Assembly (NCBI GenBank): GCA_900756765.1
Contig: CAAELE010000045.1
Location: forward strand, 1-26,872
Length of the DNA stretch: 26,872 nt
Source: an uncultured Collinsella sp.
Lineage (GTDB): Bacteria; Actinomycetota; Coriobacteriia; Coriobacteriales; Coriobacteriaceae
Reading direction: 5' to 3'
Both the position numbers and the translations under genes were made by a program. Below the pieces are notes generated by a model. The model saw nothing but the letters and a program-made list of their open reading frames with translations, was not told the origin of the DNA and made no database searches. Below are positions 8,103 to 15,357 of this stretch, piece after piece. Position 1 is the stretch's first letter. Each line of letters opens with the position of its first letter.

Positions 8103-8130
8103 TTTACATCTGTCACGTTAGTACTAAGAT
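8103..8130 (+). promoter_or_regulatory. Candidate promoter of the flavodoxin gene
   Basis: TTTACA (8103-8108), a 16-nt spacer and TAAGAT (8125-8130) lie about 60 nt before the flavodoxin start, in an AT-rich stretch after the exporter operon. Confidence 0.5.
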
Positions 8131-8189
8131 ATTCATCTAATAAATTGCATTAGTGGCTTTAGTTTTGGGGGAAACGAGGCAACGTGACT

Positions 8190-8741
8190 ATGACGTGCTC
8201 TTTGGTGGTTAACAGCAAGAGCGGTAATACCAGGATGGTTTCGGGTGCGATCAAGCGCGCGCTGCAGGCTGCGGGCGTTGAGTTTGTCCACGCCGCGGCG
8301 TTGAGCGACGATGCGGACGCAGATCAGGTTGCGCTCGAGGCGCAGGGCGCCTGCGTGGCCGACACGGTGCTCGTCGGTTTTTGGTGCGACAAGGGCGCGT
8401 GCACGCCTTCGGTCGCGGCGTTGCTCTCCGCCTTGCACGGCAAGCGCGTCTTTCTGTTTGGCACCTGCGGCTTTGGGGCCGACCAGAGCTATTACCAGCA
8501 GATTATTGATCGCGTAACTTCCAATTTGGCTGGGGATGCCGAGCTTGCGGGCTGGGCGATGTGCCAGGGCAAGATGGGCCCCGCGGTCAAGCAGCGCTAC
8601 GAGGCCATGCTCGAGCAAGATCCCGAAAACGCCCGCGCTAAGATGCTGCTCGACAACTGGGTTGCCGCGAAGGACCATCCCACCAAGGAAGACCTGGACA
8701 ACATGGCTGCAGCCGCCAAAAAGGCCGTGCTGGGGGAGTAG
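8190..8741 (+). CDS. Flavodoxin family protein, BilS-like
   Basis: The 183-residue protein begins with a flavodoxin strand and FMN phosphate loop, NSKSGNT (8-14). It then has VGFWCDKGAC at about 68-77, VFLFGTCGFG at about 91-100, and MCQGKMGPAVKQRYEAM at about 130-146. From memory these blocks match the single-domain flavodoxins that PGAP names BilS, partner of bilirubin reductase BilR; the name is inference. No bilR-like gene is in the window, so it may serve another reductase. ATG 8190 is preferred over GTG 8184 because GAGG lies 10 nt upstream, against 4 nt for the GTG. It would act in the cytoplasm as an FMN electron carrier. Confidence 0.85.
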   Translation: MTCSLVVNSKSGNTRMVSGAIKRALQAAGVEFVHAAALSDDADADQVALEAQGACVADTVLVGFWCDKGACTPSVAALLSALHGKRVFLFGTCGFGADQSYYQQIIDRVTSNLAGDAELAGWAMCQGKMGPAVKQRYEAMLEQDPENARAKMLLDNWVAAKDHPTKEDLDNMAAAAKKAVLGE

Positions 8742-8778
8742 CTCCCATCGCTGACGGCGGTCGGTCCATCTTTCTAAA

Positions 8779-8866
8779 TGAAACGTCCTCCCGGGCGTCG
8801 GGGCACGAAGTTCCCTGCTCTACAGTCCTGCGCAAGACGAAGGCCACATTAAGTGGCCTTCTTTGC
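8779..8866. repeat. Left terminal inverted repeat of the 0.6-kb element
   Basis: This arm matches the reverse complement of 9298-9387 over about 88 nt. The inner part from CAGTCCTGCGCAAGACGAAG to the end differs only in the hairpin loop; the outer part is more diverged but alignable, including TGAAACGTC and AGTTCCCTGCTC. It contains the hairpin GAAGGCCAC-ATTAA-GTGGCCTTC (8839-8861) followed by TTT, a likely terminator for the flavodoxin gene. Confidence 0.8.
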
Positions 8867-8912
8867 GTGCGGAACTCGCGATGAACTTCGTGCCCCGCCG
8901 TCCGGGAGGACG
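8784..8912. repeat. Nested 30-bp inverted repeat inside the left end
   Basis: Bases 8784-8813 and 8883-8912 are reverse complements with about two mismatches (core GGCACGAAGTTC with GAACTTCGTGCC), enclosing the terminator-like hairpin at 8839-8861. The right end of the element has no such second arm. Confidence 0.75.
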
Positions 8913-8952
8913 CCTCTTTATTGATGGGAGGCCTGATAGGTCGATGGTTCCG

Positions 8953-9295
8953 TGCCCGGATGCGTCCAAAGTGGGACGGGCTTTCCGGATGGGCAGGCTT
9001 TCAAAAATGCGTCCCGGAATTTGCCTTTGGAATGGGACGTAGTTTCCCGTTGAGGTGCTTTGCGGAAAGTGCATCCCACTCTGGGCGGTCGAAGTGGGAC
9101 ACACTTTCCCAAAGGCGCTCCAACGGGAAATTGCGTCCCATTATTCGCCCCCAAAGTGGGACGCACTTTCCCAACGAGCCTCAACCGGAAAATACATCCC
9201 GGAATCCAGCTGAATAGTGGGACACACTTTCCCAATCGGGTCCCAAGCGGAAACTGCATCCCATTCCAGACAAGAATTCCGGGACACACTTTCCG
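8953..9295. repeat. Array of five regularly spaced hairpin modules (61-62 nt period)
   Basis: A 15-nt repeat occurs in alternating orientation. Forward copies (consensus GGGACRCACTTTCCC) start at 8973, 9034, 9096, 9158, 9219 and 9281. Inverted copies (consensus CGGAAANTGCRTCCC) start at 9001, 9063, 9125, 9186 and 9248. Each inverted copy is followed by a forward copy exactly 33 nt later, giving five 48-nt stem-loops with 18-nt loops, separated by 13-14 nt. Loops and separators differ in sequence. A degenerate inverted copy at 8953-8967 is out of register. Both strands lack stops over long stretches, but the repeat period is not a multiple of 3 and no start or ribosome site fits, so I treat it as non-coding. 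No cas genes are nearby. Confidence 0.85.
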
Positions 9296-9297
9296 CA

Positions 9298-9387
9298 AAC
9301 AAAGAAGGCCACATAACGTGGCCTTCGTCTTGCGCAGGACTGTCCGAGCAGGGAACCTTATATGCCTCCGCCCGGACAGACGTTTCA
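9298..9387. repeat. Right terminal inverted repeat of the 0.6-kb element
   Basis: This is the reverse complement of 8779-8866, with the hairpin GAAGGCCAC-ATAAC-GTGGCCTTC at 9304-9326. Read on the minus strand the hairpin is followed by TTTGTTT, so it should terminate the LTA synthase-like gene whose stop is at 9410-9412. The outer boundary is approximate. Confidence 0.8.
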
Positions 9388-9409
9388 GTTATGAATTCGC
9401 AGCTAGTCG

Positions 9410-11710
9410 CTACTTAATCTTGGTCGTACCCGGTGCCAGGTTGGGGTCGGTCTCGTTGGCCTCGGTCTGGAAGTGCTCGGTGTACACGTTCTTGCCGTCG
9501 CGGAACATCTCGTAGTACTGCATCTTGGCGTAATCCTCGCGCGCCTTGGTGGCTGCTGCTGCGGCGGCGTCGTCACCGGTGACGTTGGAGGAGAGCGCCC
9601 AGCGCAGGCTGGCGTCCTCGTAGCCCACGGAGTTGATAGCAGGCAGCGACTCGCGCAGCGTCATGTGCGCCTTCTGGTAGTCGGTCAGCGGTGCGCCGAT
9701 CAGCTGCATCAGCTGGGTGGACAGATAGTTGGTGGACAGGTCGTCGACCTCACTCGTCTGGTCGCAGCCGGCAACGTCGTAGTTGGCCCAGATGATGTAG
9801 TCGGTCTGCCACAGACGTTCCTGGTGCGTGGCATCGTCCTCGTTGGTAAACCACTTATCGTTGAACTTGGACGGGAAGAACGGCTGGTGGTCGCCCCAGA
9901 ACACCACGACCACCTTACGGTCGAGCTTGCTCAGGGCGTTGAGGAAGTAGCGAAGCGCCTGGTCGGATTGCTCGATGCACGAGACATACTCATCGACATC
10001 GGAGAGCGTGCCGTCCTCGACGGTCTTGGCGTCCAGGTCGGTCGTGTCGATGTTGAGATGCATCTGCTTGTCGACCGGCACCAGACCCGTATCGTAGCCC
10101 GAGTGGTTCTGCATGGTCACGTCGAAGATAAACTGCGGATCGGCGTTCTGGTCGAGCAACTCGAGAATCTTGTCGTAGGTAGCCTGGTCGGTCACCATGC
10201 CGCGCAGGGTGTCGGCTCCCTGGAAGTCGTTGATGGACAGGAACTGGTCAAAGCCAAAGTCCTTGTAGACGTTCTCGCGGTTCCAGTTGGTCGCGTGGTT
10301 GGGGTGCATGGCCGTGGTGGAATATCCGAGCGACTTGAACTGCTCTGCCAGATTCCCGGTCGTCTCCATGTTGTAGATGGTGTAGGGGTACACGCCCGAG
10401 CCCAGGTTGGCCATGGAGTTGCCGGTCATAAACTCAAACTCGGTATTGGCGGTACCGCCGCCGTAGGCGCTCACATAGAGCTTGCCGCGGCTGAGGCAGT
10501 TGGACAGGTTCTTAAAGTACTGCGGGCCCTCGTAGCCGGCGCGCATGTTCTGGTAGATGGATAGGTCCGAGAAGGTCTCGTTCATGATGGCGATGACCGT
10601 GGGCTTCTCGCTGTCGAACTGCTCCTTTGCGGCGGCGCGCCCGTCGCTCTTGGCCGCGTCGGACTTGTCGTAGGCCTTGGCGTACTTTTTGAGCGTGGCC
10701 TTGGCATCGTCGACGGAGTAGTCGGCGGGTTTGGGCGGCTTGATGGACTGCGCTGCGCTAATGAAAGCGGGCAGGTAGCCCTCGCGCCAGTAACTCTCGA
10801 GCGGACGCCAGGTGTAGACGGTTATGCCGAGGGTGTTGTAGTAGTCGATGAGCGTGACGTGCGCGGTCACACCGCCCAGGCACAGCACCGCTACGAGCAG
10901 GTTGGTGAGCAGCATGCGCTTGGCGTTGGCGGCGCCCTTCTGGCGATGCGGTGCGACCAGGCCGGCGTACTCGCACAGCAGCATGGCGATGGCGGTAAAG
11001 CCCATGGACAGCACGCAGAACAGCGAGATCGAGAAGGTGTAGCCGGTGCCGGCGACCGCGGCGGCGGTGGAGATGGCCGAAAGGTCGCCCGGCTGGATGG
11101 GCATGGATTTAAACGTGATGACGAAGAACTCGGCAATGCCCAGGACAAAGAGGGCAAAGGCCAGGACCGCGGGAGCTGCGCCGTGGCGCTGGAACAGGAA
11201 GAACAGGCCGACCATGAGCGTGGTGATGATGGCCCACTCGAGCAGGATGCACAGGGGGTAGACCCAGGTAAAGTCGTGGTTGGACGAGACCTCCATGCCC
11301 AGCAGCGCAAAGACGCCGGCGAGCAGCAGGCACAGGACGGCGGCGACGAGCGGTTTGCCCACAAAGGCGCCGCGCAGGCGGGCGAGCTTGCCGGTGGGGG
11401 CGGGGGCGTCGGGCCCGGCGAACGCAAAGACGCGCGGGGCGATGCGGTCGCGGGCGATGCTAGCCCAAGCGCAGCCGGTGAGGATGGCGTTGGTCAGGAT
11501 GAGCATCACAAAGGCGAGCGGCTCGTTTTGGGCGACGAGGCCCACGGCGCCCCAAATGGTCAAAAAGAGCTGGAACAGACCGAAGGCGACGCTCCAGGCG
11601 AAGGCGCCCTTGGTGACGGTGCCCGACTGTGCGCGAATGGCCTTGGCCTCGCGCAAGACAAGGTAGACGGTCGCCGCAAGACCGACGAGCGAGATGGCGG
11701 CAGCGAACAT
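9410..11710 (-). CDS. LTA synthase-like membrane phosphotransferase/sulfatase family protein
   Basis: The 766-residue protein has about seven to eight N-terminal membrane helices (residues 1-290), then an extracellular sulfatase-fold domain (about 368-700). Active-site motifs match the LtaS/alkaline phosphatase superfamily: metal-binding Glu in MNETFSDL (376-383), nucleophile Thr420 in GGTANTEFEF, NWNRENVYKDFGF (475-487), His536 in MQNHSGY, and FWGDHQP (604-610) with Asp607 and His608. Such enzymes transfer glycerol-phosphate or other phospho-groups from lipids to envelope polymers. The C-terminal tail of about 60 residues is Ala/Thr/Asp rich. The start is ATG 11708-11710 with GAGGAG 8 nt upstream; an upstream in-frame GTG is rejected. 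The glycolipid or polymer made cannot be inferred. Confidence 0.92.
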   Translation of the reverse strand: MFAAAISLVGLAATVYLVLREAKAIRAQSGTVTKGAFAWSVAFGLFQLFLTIWGAVGLVAQNEPLAFVMLILTNAILTGCAWASIARDRIAPRVFAFAGPDAPAPTGKLARLRGAFVGKPLVAAVLCLLLAGVFALLGMEVSSNHDFTWVYPLCILLEWAIITTLMVGLFFLFQRHGAAPAVLAFALFVLGIAEFFVITFKSMPIQPGDLSAISTAAAVAGTGYTFSISLFCVLSMGFTAIAMLLCEYAGLVAPHRQKGAANAKRMLLTNLLVAVLCLGGVTAHVTLIDYYNTLGITVYTWRPLESYWREGYLPAFISAAQSIKPPKPADYSVDDAKATLKKYAKAYDKSDAAKSDGRAAAKEQFDSEKPTVIAIMNETFSDLSIYQNMRAGYEGPQYFKNLSNCLSRGKLYVSAYGGGTANTEFEFMTGNSMANLGSGVYPYTIYNMETTGNLAEQFKSLGYSTTAMHPNHATNWNRENVYKDFGFDQFLSINDFQGADTLRGMVTDQATYDKILELLDQNADPQFIFDVTMQNHSGYDTGLVPVDKQMHLNIDTTDLDAKTVEDGTLSDVDEYVSCIEQSDQALRYFLNALSKLDRKVVVVFWGDHQPFFPSKFNDKWFTNEDDATHQERLWQTDYIIWANYDVAGCDQTSEVDDLSTNYLSTQLMQLIGAPLTDYQKAHMTLRESLPAINSVGYEDASLRWALSSNVTGDDAAAAAATKAREDYAKMQYYEMFRDGKNVYTEHFQTEANETDPNLAPGTTKIK

Positions 11711-11924
11711 GCTGAGACTCCTCACAAACTTAAAACCTACGAAAGCGGGGGTTTACCCGATTGTTACCAAGATATGCGCTGCAATTGGTGGCTGCGCACA
11801 ACAACCAGCCATATTAACGCGCACGTGTGGCGGTGTGGCGCAATGTAGTGGCGACCTGCGCGATAATGGACGGGAATTACACGGAAACGTAAAGGCTTCT
11901 TAAAGAAATGGCGAGGATGAGGCG

Positions 11925-12794
11925 ATGAACGAGCGGGTTTGTATGACGAGTGCGGGCGACGTGGGTGCCGGCATGGACGCGGGCGGCTATCCGGTCGAGA
12001 CTACGGGCAACGCGGTGCTGGACATTTTGGAGCACCGTTCGTCTACGCGCGCCTTCGCGCGCGATGACAGTGACCGTCCCGTAGCGGTGACCGACGAGCG
12101 GCGGGCGGCGATTTTGCATGCGGCGAGTCGCGCGCCATCGGCGGGCGCCATGATGATGTATTCCATCGTGAGCATTCGCGAGCAGGCTACGCTGGACCGT
12201 CTGGCCGACCTGTGCGATCACCAGCCCATGATCGCCAAGGCGCCCTGGGCACTTATATTTGTGGTCGATTATGCCAAGTGGATCGATCTGTTTGAGCACG
12301 TGGGCTGCTTTGAGCCCGAGTTTGTCGAGCGCACGGGCAAGGCGCCCCGCCGCGCGCCGGGTTTGGGCGACTTTGCCATCGCGGCCCAGGACGCCGTGAT
12401 CGCTGCACAAAACGCCGTGGTTGCCGCCGAGGCCCTGGGGCTGGGGAGCTGCTACATCGGTGATATCGTCGAGAATGCCGAGGAAGTTGCCGAGCTGCTC
12501 GATCTGCCGCCCTATACCATGCCGCTGTCGATGCTCATCATCGGCACACCTCGCAAAGAGCGCCCGGCGATCGCGCATCCCGTGGTGAACCTGGTGCACG
12601 AGGAGCGCTACCGCCGTGCGGACGACGCGACTATGGATGCGCAGGTGGCCGAGATGGATGCGATGTTTCGCCCGCATGCCCACGAGGTGGGGGAGCGCGT
12701 CGTGGACATCTATACCCGCAAGCACACGAGTCCCTTTATGGCCGAGATGAGCCGATCCATGGAATGGTGGTTCAAAAACTGGCTTGGAAAATGA
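11925..12794 (+). CDS. NfsA-type nitroreductase family oxidoreductase
   Basis: The 289-residue FMN-dependent nitroreductase has an N-terminal extension of about 27 residues. It then shows the FMN phosphate-binding motif HRSSTRAF (37-44), AASRAPSAGAMMMYS (66-80), MIAKAPWALIFVVD (102-115) and the second flavin/dimer motif LGLGSCYIGDI (171-181). PLSMLIIGTP (200-209) followed by a C-terminal helical extension resembles the NfsA/FRP subgroup, which uses NAD(P)H to reduce nitro compounds, quinones or flavins. Its true substrate is unknown. The ATG at 11925 has GAGG upstream. The 214-bp gap to the divergent LTA synthase-like gene must hold both promoters; I cannot assign them firmly. Confidence 0.92.
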   Translation: MNERVCMTSAGDVGAGMDAGGYPVETTGNAVLDILEHRSSTRAFARDDSDRPVAVTDERRAAILHAASRAPSAGAMMMYSIVSIREQATLDRLADLCDHQPMIAKAPWALIFVVDYAKWIDLFEHVGCFEPEFVERTGKAPRRAPGLGDFAIAAQDAVIAAQNAVVAAEALGLGSCYIGDIVENAEEVAELLDLPPYTMPLSMLIIGTPRKERPAIAHPVVNLVHEERYRRADDATMDAQVAEMDAMFRPHAHEVGERVVDIYTRKHTSPFMAEMSRSMEWWFKNWLGK

Positions 12795-12795
12795 C

Positions 12796-12830
12796 GAATG
12801 TGACAAGGGGGCAGTCCCTTTGTCACATTC
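12796..12830. repeat. Intergenic hairpin after the nitroreductase gene
   Basis: GAATGTGACAA (12796-12806) pairs with TTGTCACATTC (12820-12830) and the stem extends into GGG/CCC, about 15 bp with a 5-nt loop. The top, GGGGGCAGTCCC, resembles the hairpin at 15292-15328. There is no clear T-run, so it may terminate weakly or be a dispersed repeat. Confidence 0.7.
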
Positions 12831-12911
12831 CATATCGCCGCGGTAGCCTAAAGACTGTATAAATCTTTATCTAGCTGGGAAAACAGTGCATTAAAACATG
12901 GGCCGATTGCC

Positions 12912-12917
12912 TATAAT
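12912..12917 (+). promoter_or_regulatory. Candidate -10 element for kup
   Basis: A perfect TATAAT lies 36 nt before the kup start, predicting a 5' leader of about 30 nt. No good -35 matches at 16-18 nt spacing, so an activator may be needed. Confidence 0.55.
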
Positions 12918-12952
12918 CCCTTCGAACATTAAAGTTGGGAGGAAACCGGCTT

Positions 12953-14980
12953 ATGGAACAAAAGGCCAAGGAGGCAGCCTCGCACGCTGCGATTCCTGTG
13001 AGCATCTCGGCGATGCTCGTCACGCTGGGCGTGGTGTACGGCGATATCGGCACCAGCCCCATGTATGTAACCAAGGCGCTCGTTGCCGGCAACGGCGGCA
13101 TCGGAAGCGTCACGGAGGAGTTCGTGCTTGGCGCGCTCTCCCTTGTCGTGTGGACGGTCACGCTGCTGACGACCGTCAAGTACGTGCTGATCTCGCTGCG
13201 CGCCGACAACCACGGCGAGGGTGGCATCTTTGCCCTGTACAGCTTGGTTAAGCGCTGTGGCAAGTGGCTCATCATCCCCGCCATGCTGGGCGGCGCCGCA
13301 TTGCTCGCCGACGGCATCCTGACGCCGGCCGTTACCGTTACCACGGCCATCGAGGGCCTGCGCACCATCCCGGCGGTCCACGCCGTGCTCGGTGACGACC
13401 AGGGTCGCGTTGTCGCGATTACGCTCGCCATTATCATTGCGCTCTTCTTGGTGCAACGCATCGGCACGGCCAAGATCGGTCACGCCTTTGGCCCCATCAT
13501 GACGCTGTGGTTTTTGTTCCTGGGCGGTACGGGCCTGTTCTTTGTTTTCCAGTATCCCGCGGTGCTGCTGTGCCTCAACCCACTGCGCGGCATCGGCTTT
13601 CTGCTGAGCCCCAACAACCATGCGGGCATCATGATTCTGGGCAGCTGCTTCCTCGCCACCACCGGTGCCGAGGCGCTCTATTCCGACATGGGCCATGTGG
13701 GCCGCGGCAACATCTACGCCACCTGGCCGTTCGTTAAGTGCTGCCTGCTGCTGTCCTACATGGGTCAGGGCGCGTGGCTTATCAACAACGCTGCCAACCC
13801 CGAGCTCATGGGCATCGCCGACCTCAACCCCTTCTACCAGATGCTCACCCCGGGCCTGCGTCCCTTTGCCGTCGGCCTTTCCACCGTCGCCGCCATCATT
13901 GCCTCGCAGGCGCTCATCACCGGCGCATTCTCGCTGGTGTCCGAGGCCAGCCGTCTGGACCTCATGCCTCATATGCAGGTCTTCTACCCTGCCGAGACCA
14001 AAGGCCAGCTCTACATCCCCATGGTCAACAACGTCATGCTCGTGGGTTGCGTTATCGTGGTGCTGCTGTTCCAGAACTCGGCGCACATGGAGGCTGCGTA
14101 CGGCTTGGCTATTACCCTGACCATGATGTGCACGACGCTGCTGCTCTTCTTCTATCTGCACGTGGAGCGCAAGCTCAAGATCGCGCCGTGGATCTTTGCC
14201 GTCTTCTTCCTCATGCTCGAAGGCTTCTTCTTTGTGAGTTCGCTCACCAAGTTCTTCCACGGCGGCTATTTCACCATCCTTATGGCTGCGCTCATCATGG
14301 GCATTATGGTGTGCTGGTACAACGGCACGGCGGTCGAGCGGCGTCAGTTTACGCTGCTGCCGCTGCGCAGCTATCTGCCGCAGCTCAAGCGCCTGCGCGA
14401 CGACGATCGCTACGAGCCTATGAGCGACAACATCGTGTACCTGACCAAGGACACCAACACCGACTATATCGACCGCGATATCGTCTACTCGATTCTGGAC
14501 AAGCATCCCAAGCGCGCCCGCGCCTGGTGGTTCGTGAACGTCGAGACCATGGACGAGCCGCATACCTTTGCCTATTCGGTCGAGACGTTTGGCACCGACT
14601 ATGTTTTCCGTGTGCATCTGTACCTGGGCTACAAGGTTAACCAGCGCGTGAACGCCTACCTGCGCCAGGTTGTTCAGGATCTGGCCGCCACTGGCGAGCT
14701 GCCGCCGCAGATGCACGACTACTCGGTCTACAAGGATCCGGGCAACATCGGTACGTTCAAGTTCGTCATGATCCGCAAGCTCCTGGCGCCCGAGAGCGAC
14801 GTGGAGCCCAGCGAGCGCACGGCCATCACGCTCAAGTACATCATCCGCCGCGCCGCCGGCACGCCCGCGCGTTGGTACGGCCTGGAGAACTCCAACGTGA
14901 GCTTTGAGTACGTGCCGCTGTTCACCAAGTTCAAGGCCGTGAACAAGATGCAGCGCCTGGCCCCCAACGAGCGGCCGTAG
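12953..14980 (+). CDS. kup: KUP family low-affinity potassium uptake permease
   Basis: The 675-residue protein has the KUP/HAK/KT signature VYGDIGTSPMYV (28-39) in the first helix. About twelve membrane helices extend to near residue 470, including RADNHGEGGIFALYSL and TGAEALYSDMGHVG, followed by a cytoplasmic C-terminal domain of about 200 residues. Kup imports K+ with protons. Length is close to E. coli Kup (622) with a longer tail. The ATG at 12953 has GGGAGGA about 8 nt upstream. It is followed by a small membrane protein gene and a KdpD/KdpE-like pair, suggesting a potassium or osmotic unit. I see no c-di-AMP riboswitch in the short leader. Confidence 0.95.
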   Translation: MEQKAKEAASHAAIPVSISAMLVTLGVVYGDIGTSPMYVTKALVAGNGGIGSVTEEFVLGALSLVVWTVTLLTTVKYVLISLRADNHGEGGIFALYSLVKRCGKWLIIPAMLGGAALLADGILTPAVTVTTAIEGLRTIPAVHAVLGDDQGRVVAITLAIIIALFLVQRIGTAKIGHAFGPIMTLWFLFLGGTGLFFVFQYPAVLLCLNPLRGIGFLLSPNNHAGIMILGSCFLATTGAEALYSDMGHVGRGNIYATWPFVKCCLLLSYMGQGAWLINNAANPELMGIADLNPFYQMLTPGLRPFAVGLSTVAAIIASQALITGAFSLVSEASRLDLMPHMQVFYPAETKGQLYIPMVNNVMLVGCVIVVLLFQNSAHMEAAYGLAITLTMMCTTLLLFFYLHVERKLKIAPWIFAVFFLMLEGFFFVSSLTKFFHGGYFTILMAALIMGIMVCWYNGTAVERRQFTLLPLRSYLPQLKRLRDDDRYEPMSDNIVYLTKDTNTDYIDRDIVYSILDKHPKRARAWWFVNVETMDEPHTFAYSVETFGTDYVFRVHLYLGYKVNQRVNAYLRQVVQDLAATGELPPQMHDYSVYKDPGNIGTFKFVMIRKLLAPESDVEPSERTAITLKYIIRRAAGTPARWYGLENSNVSFEYVPLFTKFKAVNKMQRLAPNERP

Positions 14981-15049
14981 TCGACACCCGAGATTTGACT
15001 GTGAACGGGCAGGTTTGCAATGACGGGAAATGAGTCTGGGGAGAAAACC

Positions 15050-15244
15050 ATGGACGCAAAGACGCTTGACGGTCGCGATCTTGCGGCCGAGCTGGTGCGC
15101 GAGGCACGCGTCGACGCCGCCGAAGATCGGTTCTTTACGGATCGGGCCAACATGGACATAGCCGATCGCGTGATTTCGGTCGTGGCGCTGGTGTTTGTCG
15201 CGGCGTGCGTGTGCGCACTGCTCGCGCACGTGCTGTTTGTCTAG
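15050..15244 (+). CDS. Small single-span membrane protein of unknown function
   Basis: The 64-residue protein has an acidic/basic N-terminal half (residues 1-46, rich in D, E and R) and one C-terminal membrane helix (about 48-64, mostly V, A, L) ending 1-2 residues before the stop. ATG 15050 is preferred because GGGGAG lies about 6 nt upstream; an in-frame ATG at 15020 would add ten residues. It begins 69 nt after kup on the same strand and is followed by a terminator, so it is probably co-transcribed with kup. I recognise no family. Its position suggests an accessory or regulatory peptide of Kup, which is inference only. Confidence 0.7.
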   Translation: MDAKTLDGRDLAAELVREARVDAAEDRFFTDRANMDIADRVISVVALVFVAACVCALLAHVLFV

Positions 15245-15275
15245 CGACCGCGGGCTGCAAAGGCTATACACTTGA

Positions 15276-15338
15276 AACCACCACAAGGGAGAACCACCAC
15301 AAAGGTGCCTGTCCCCTTTGTGGTGGTTTTTGTTTTTG
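15276..15338 (+). terminator. Terminator with two competing 5' arms before the KdpD-like gene
   Basis: AACCACCACAAAGG (15292-15305) pairs over 14 bp with CCTTTGTGGTGGTT (15315-15328), followed by a T-rich run: a strong intrinsic terminator. A second copy of the 5' arm, AACCACCACAAGGG, lies just upstream at 15276-15289 and could pair with the same 3' arm. The T-run ends only about 20 nt before the kinase ATG at 15358, leaving no room for a promoter in between. Confidence 0.8.
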
Positions 15339-15357
15339 AGAGAGGGGCGGGGCGCTG

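Noticed and set aside
8953..9295. CRISPR array
   Set aside because: Repeats are 15 nt and alternate in orientation, spacers are 13-18 nt, and no cas genes are present.
8918..9515. Long open frames on both strands across the hairpin array (for example 8918-9298 minus and 9060-9515 plus)
   Set aside because: They exist because the repeats lack stops on both strands; no ribosome sites fit, the period is not a multiple of 3, and the plus frame runs into the end of the minus-strand LTA synthase-like gene.
12831..12952. c-di-AMP riboswitch before kup
   Set aside because: The leader after TATAAT is only about 30 nt and no conserved ydaO-type core sequence is seen.
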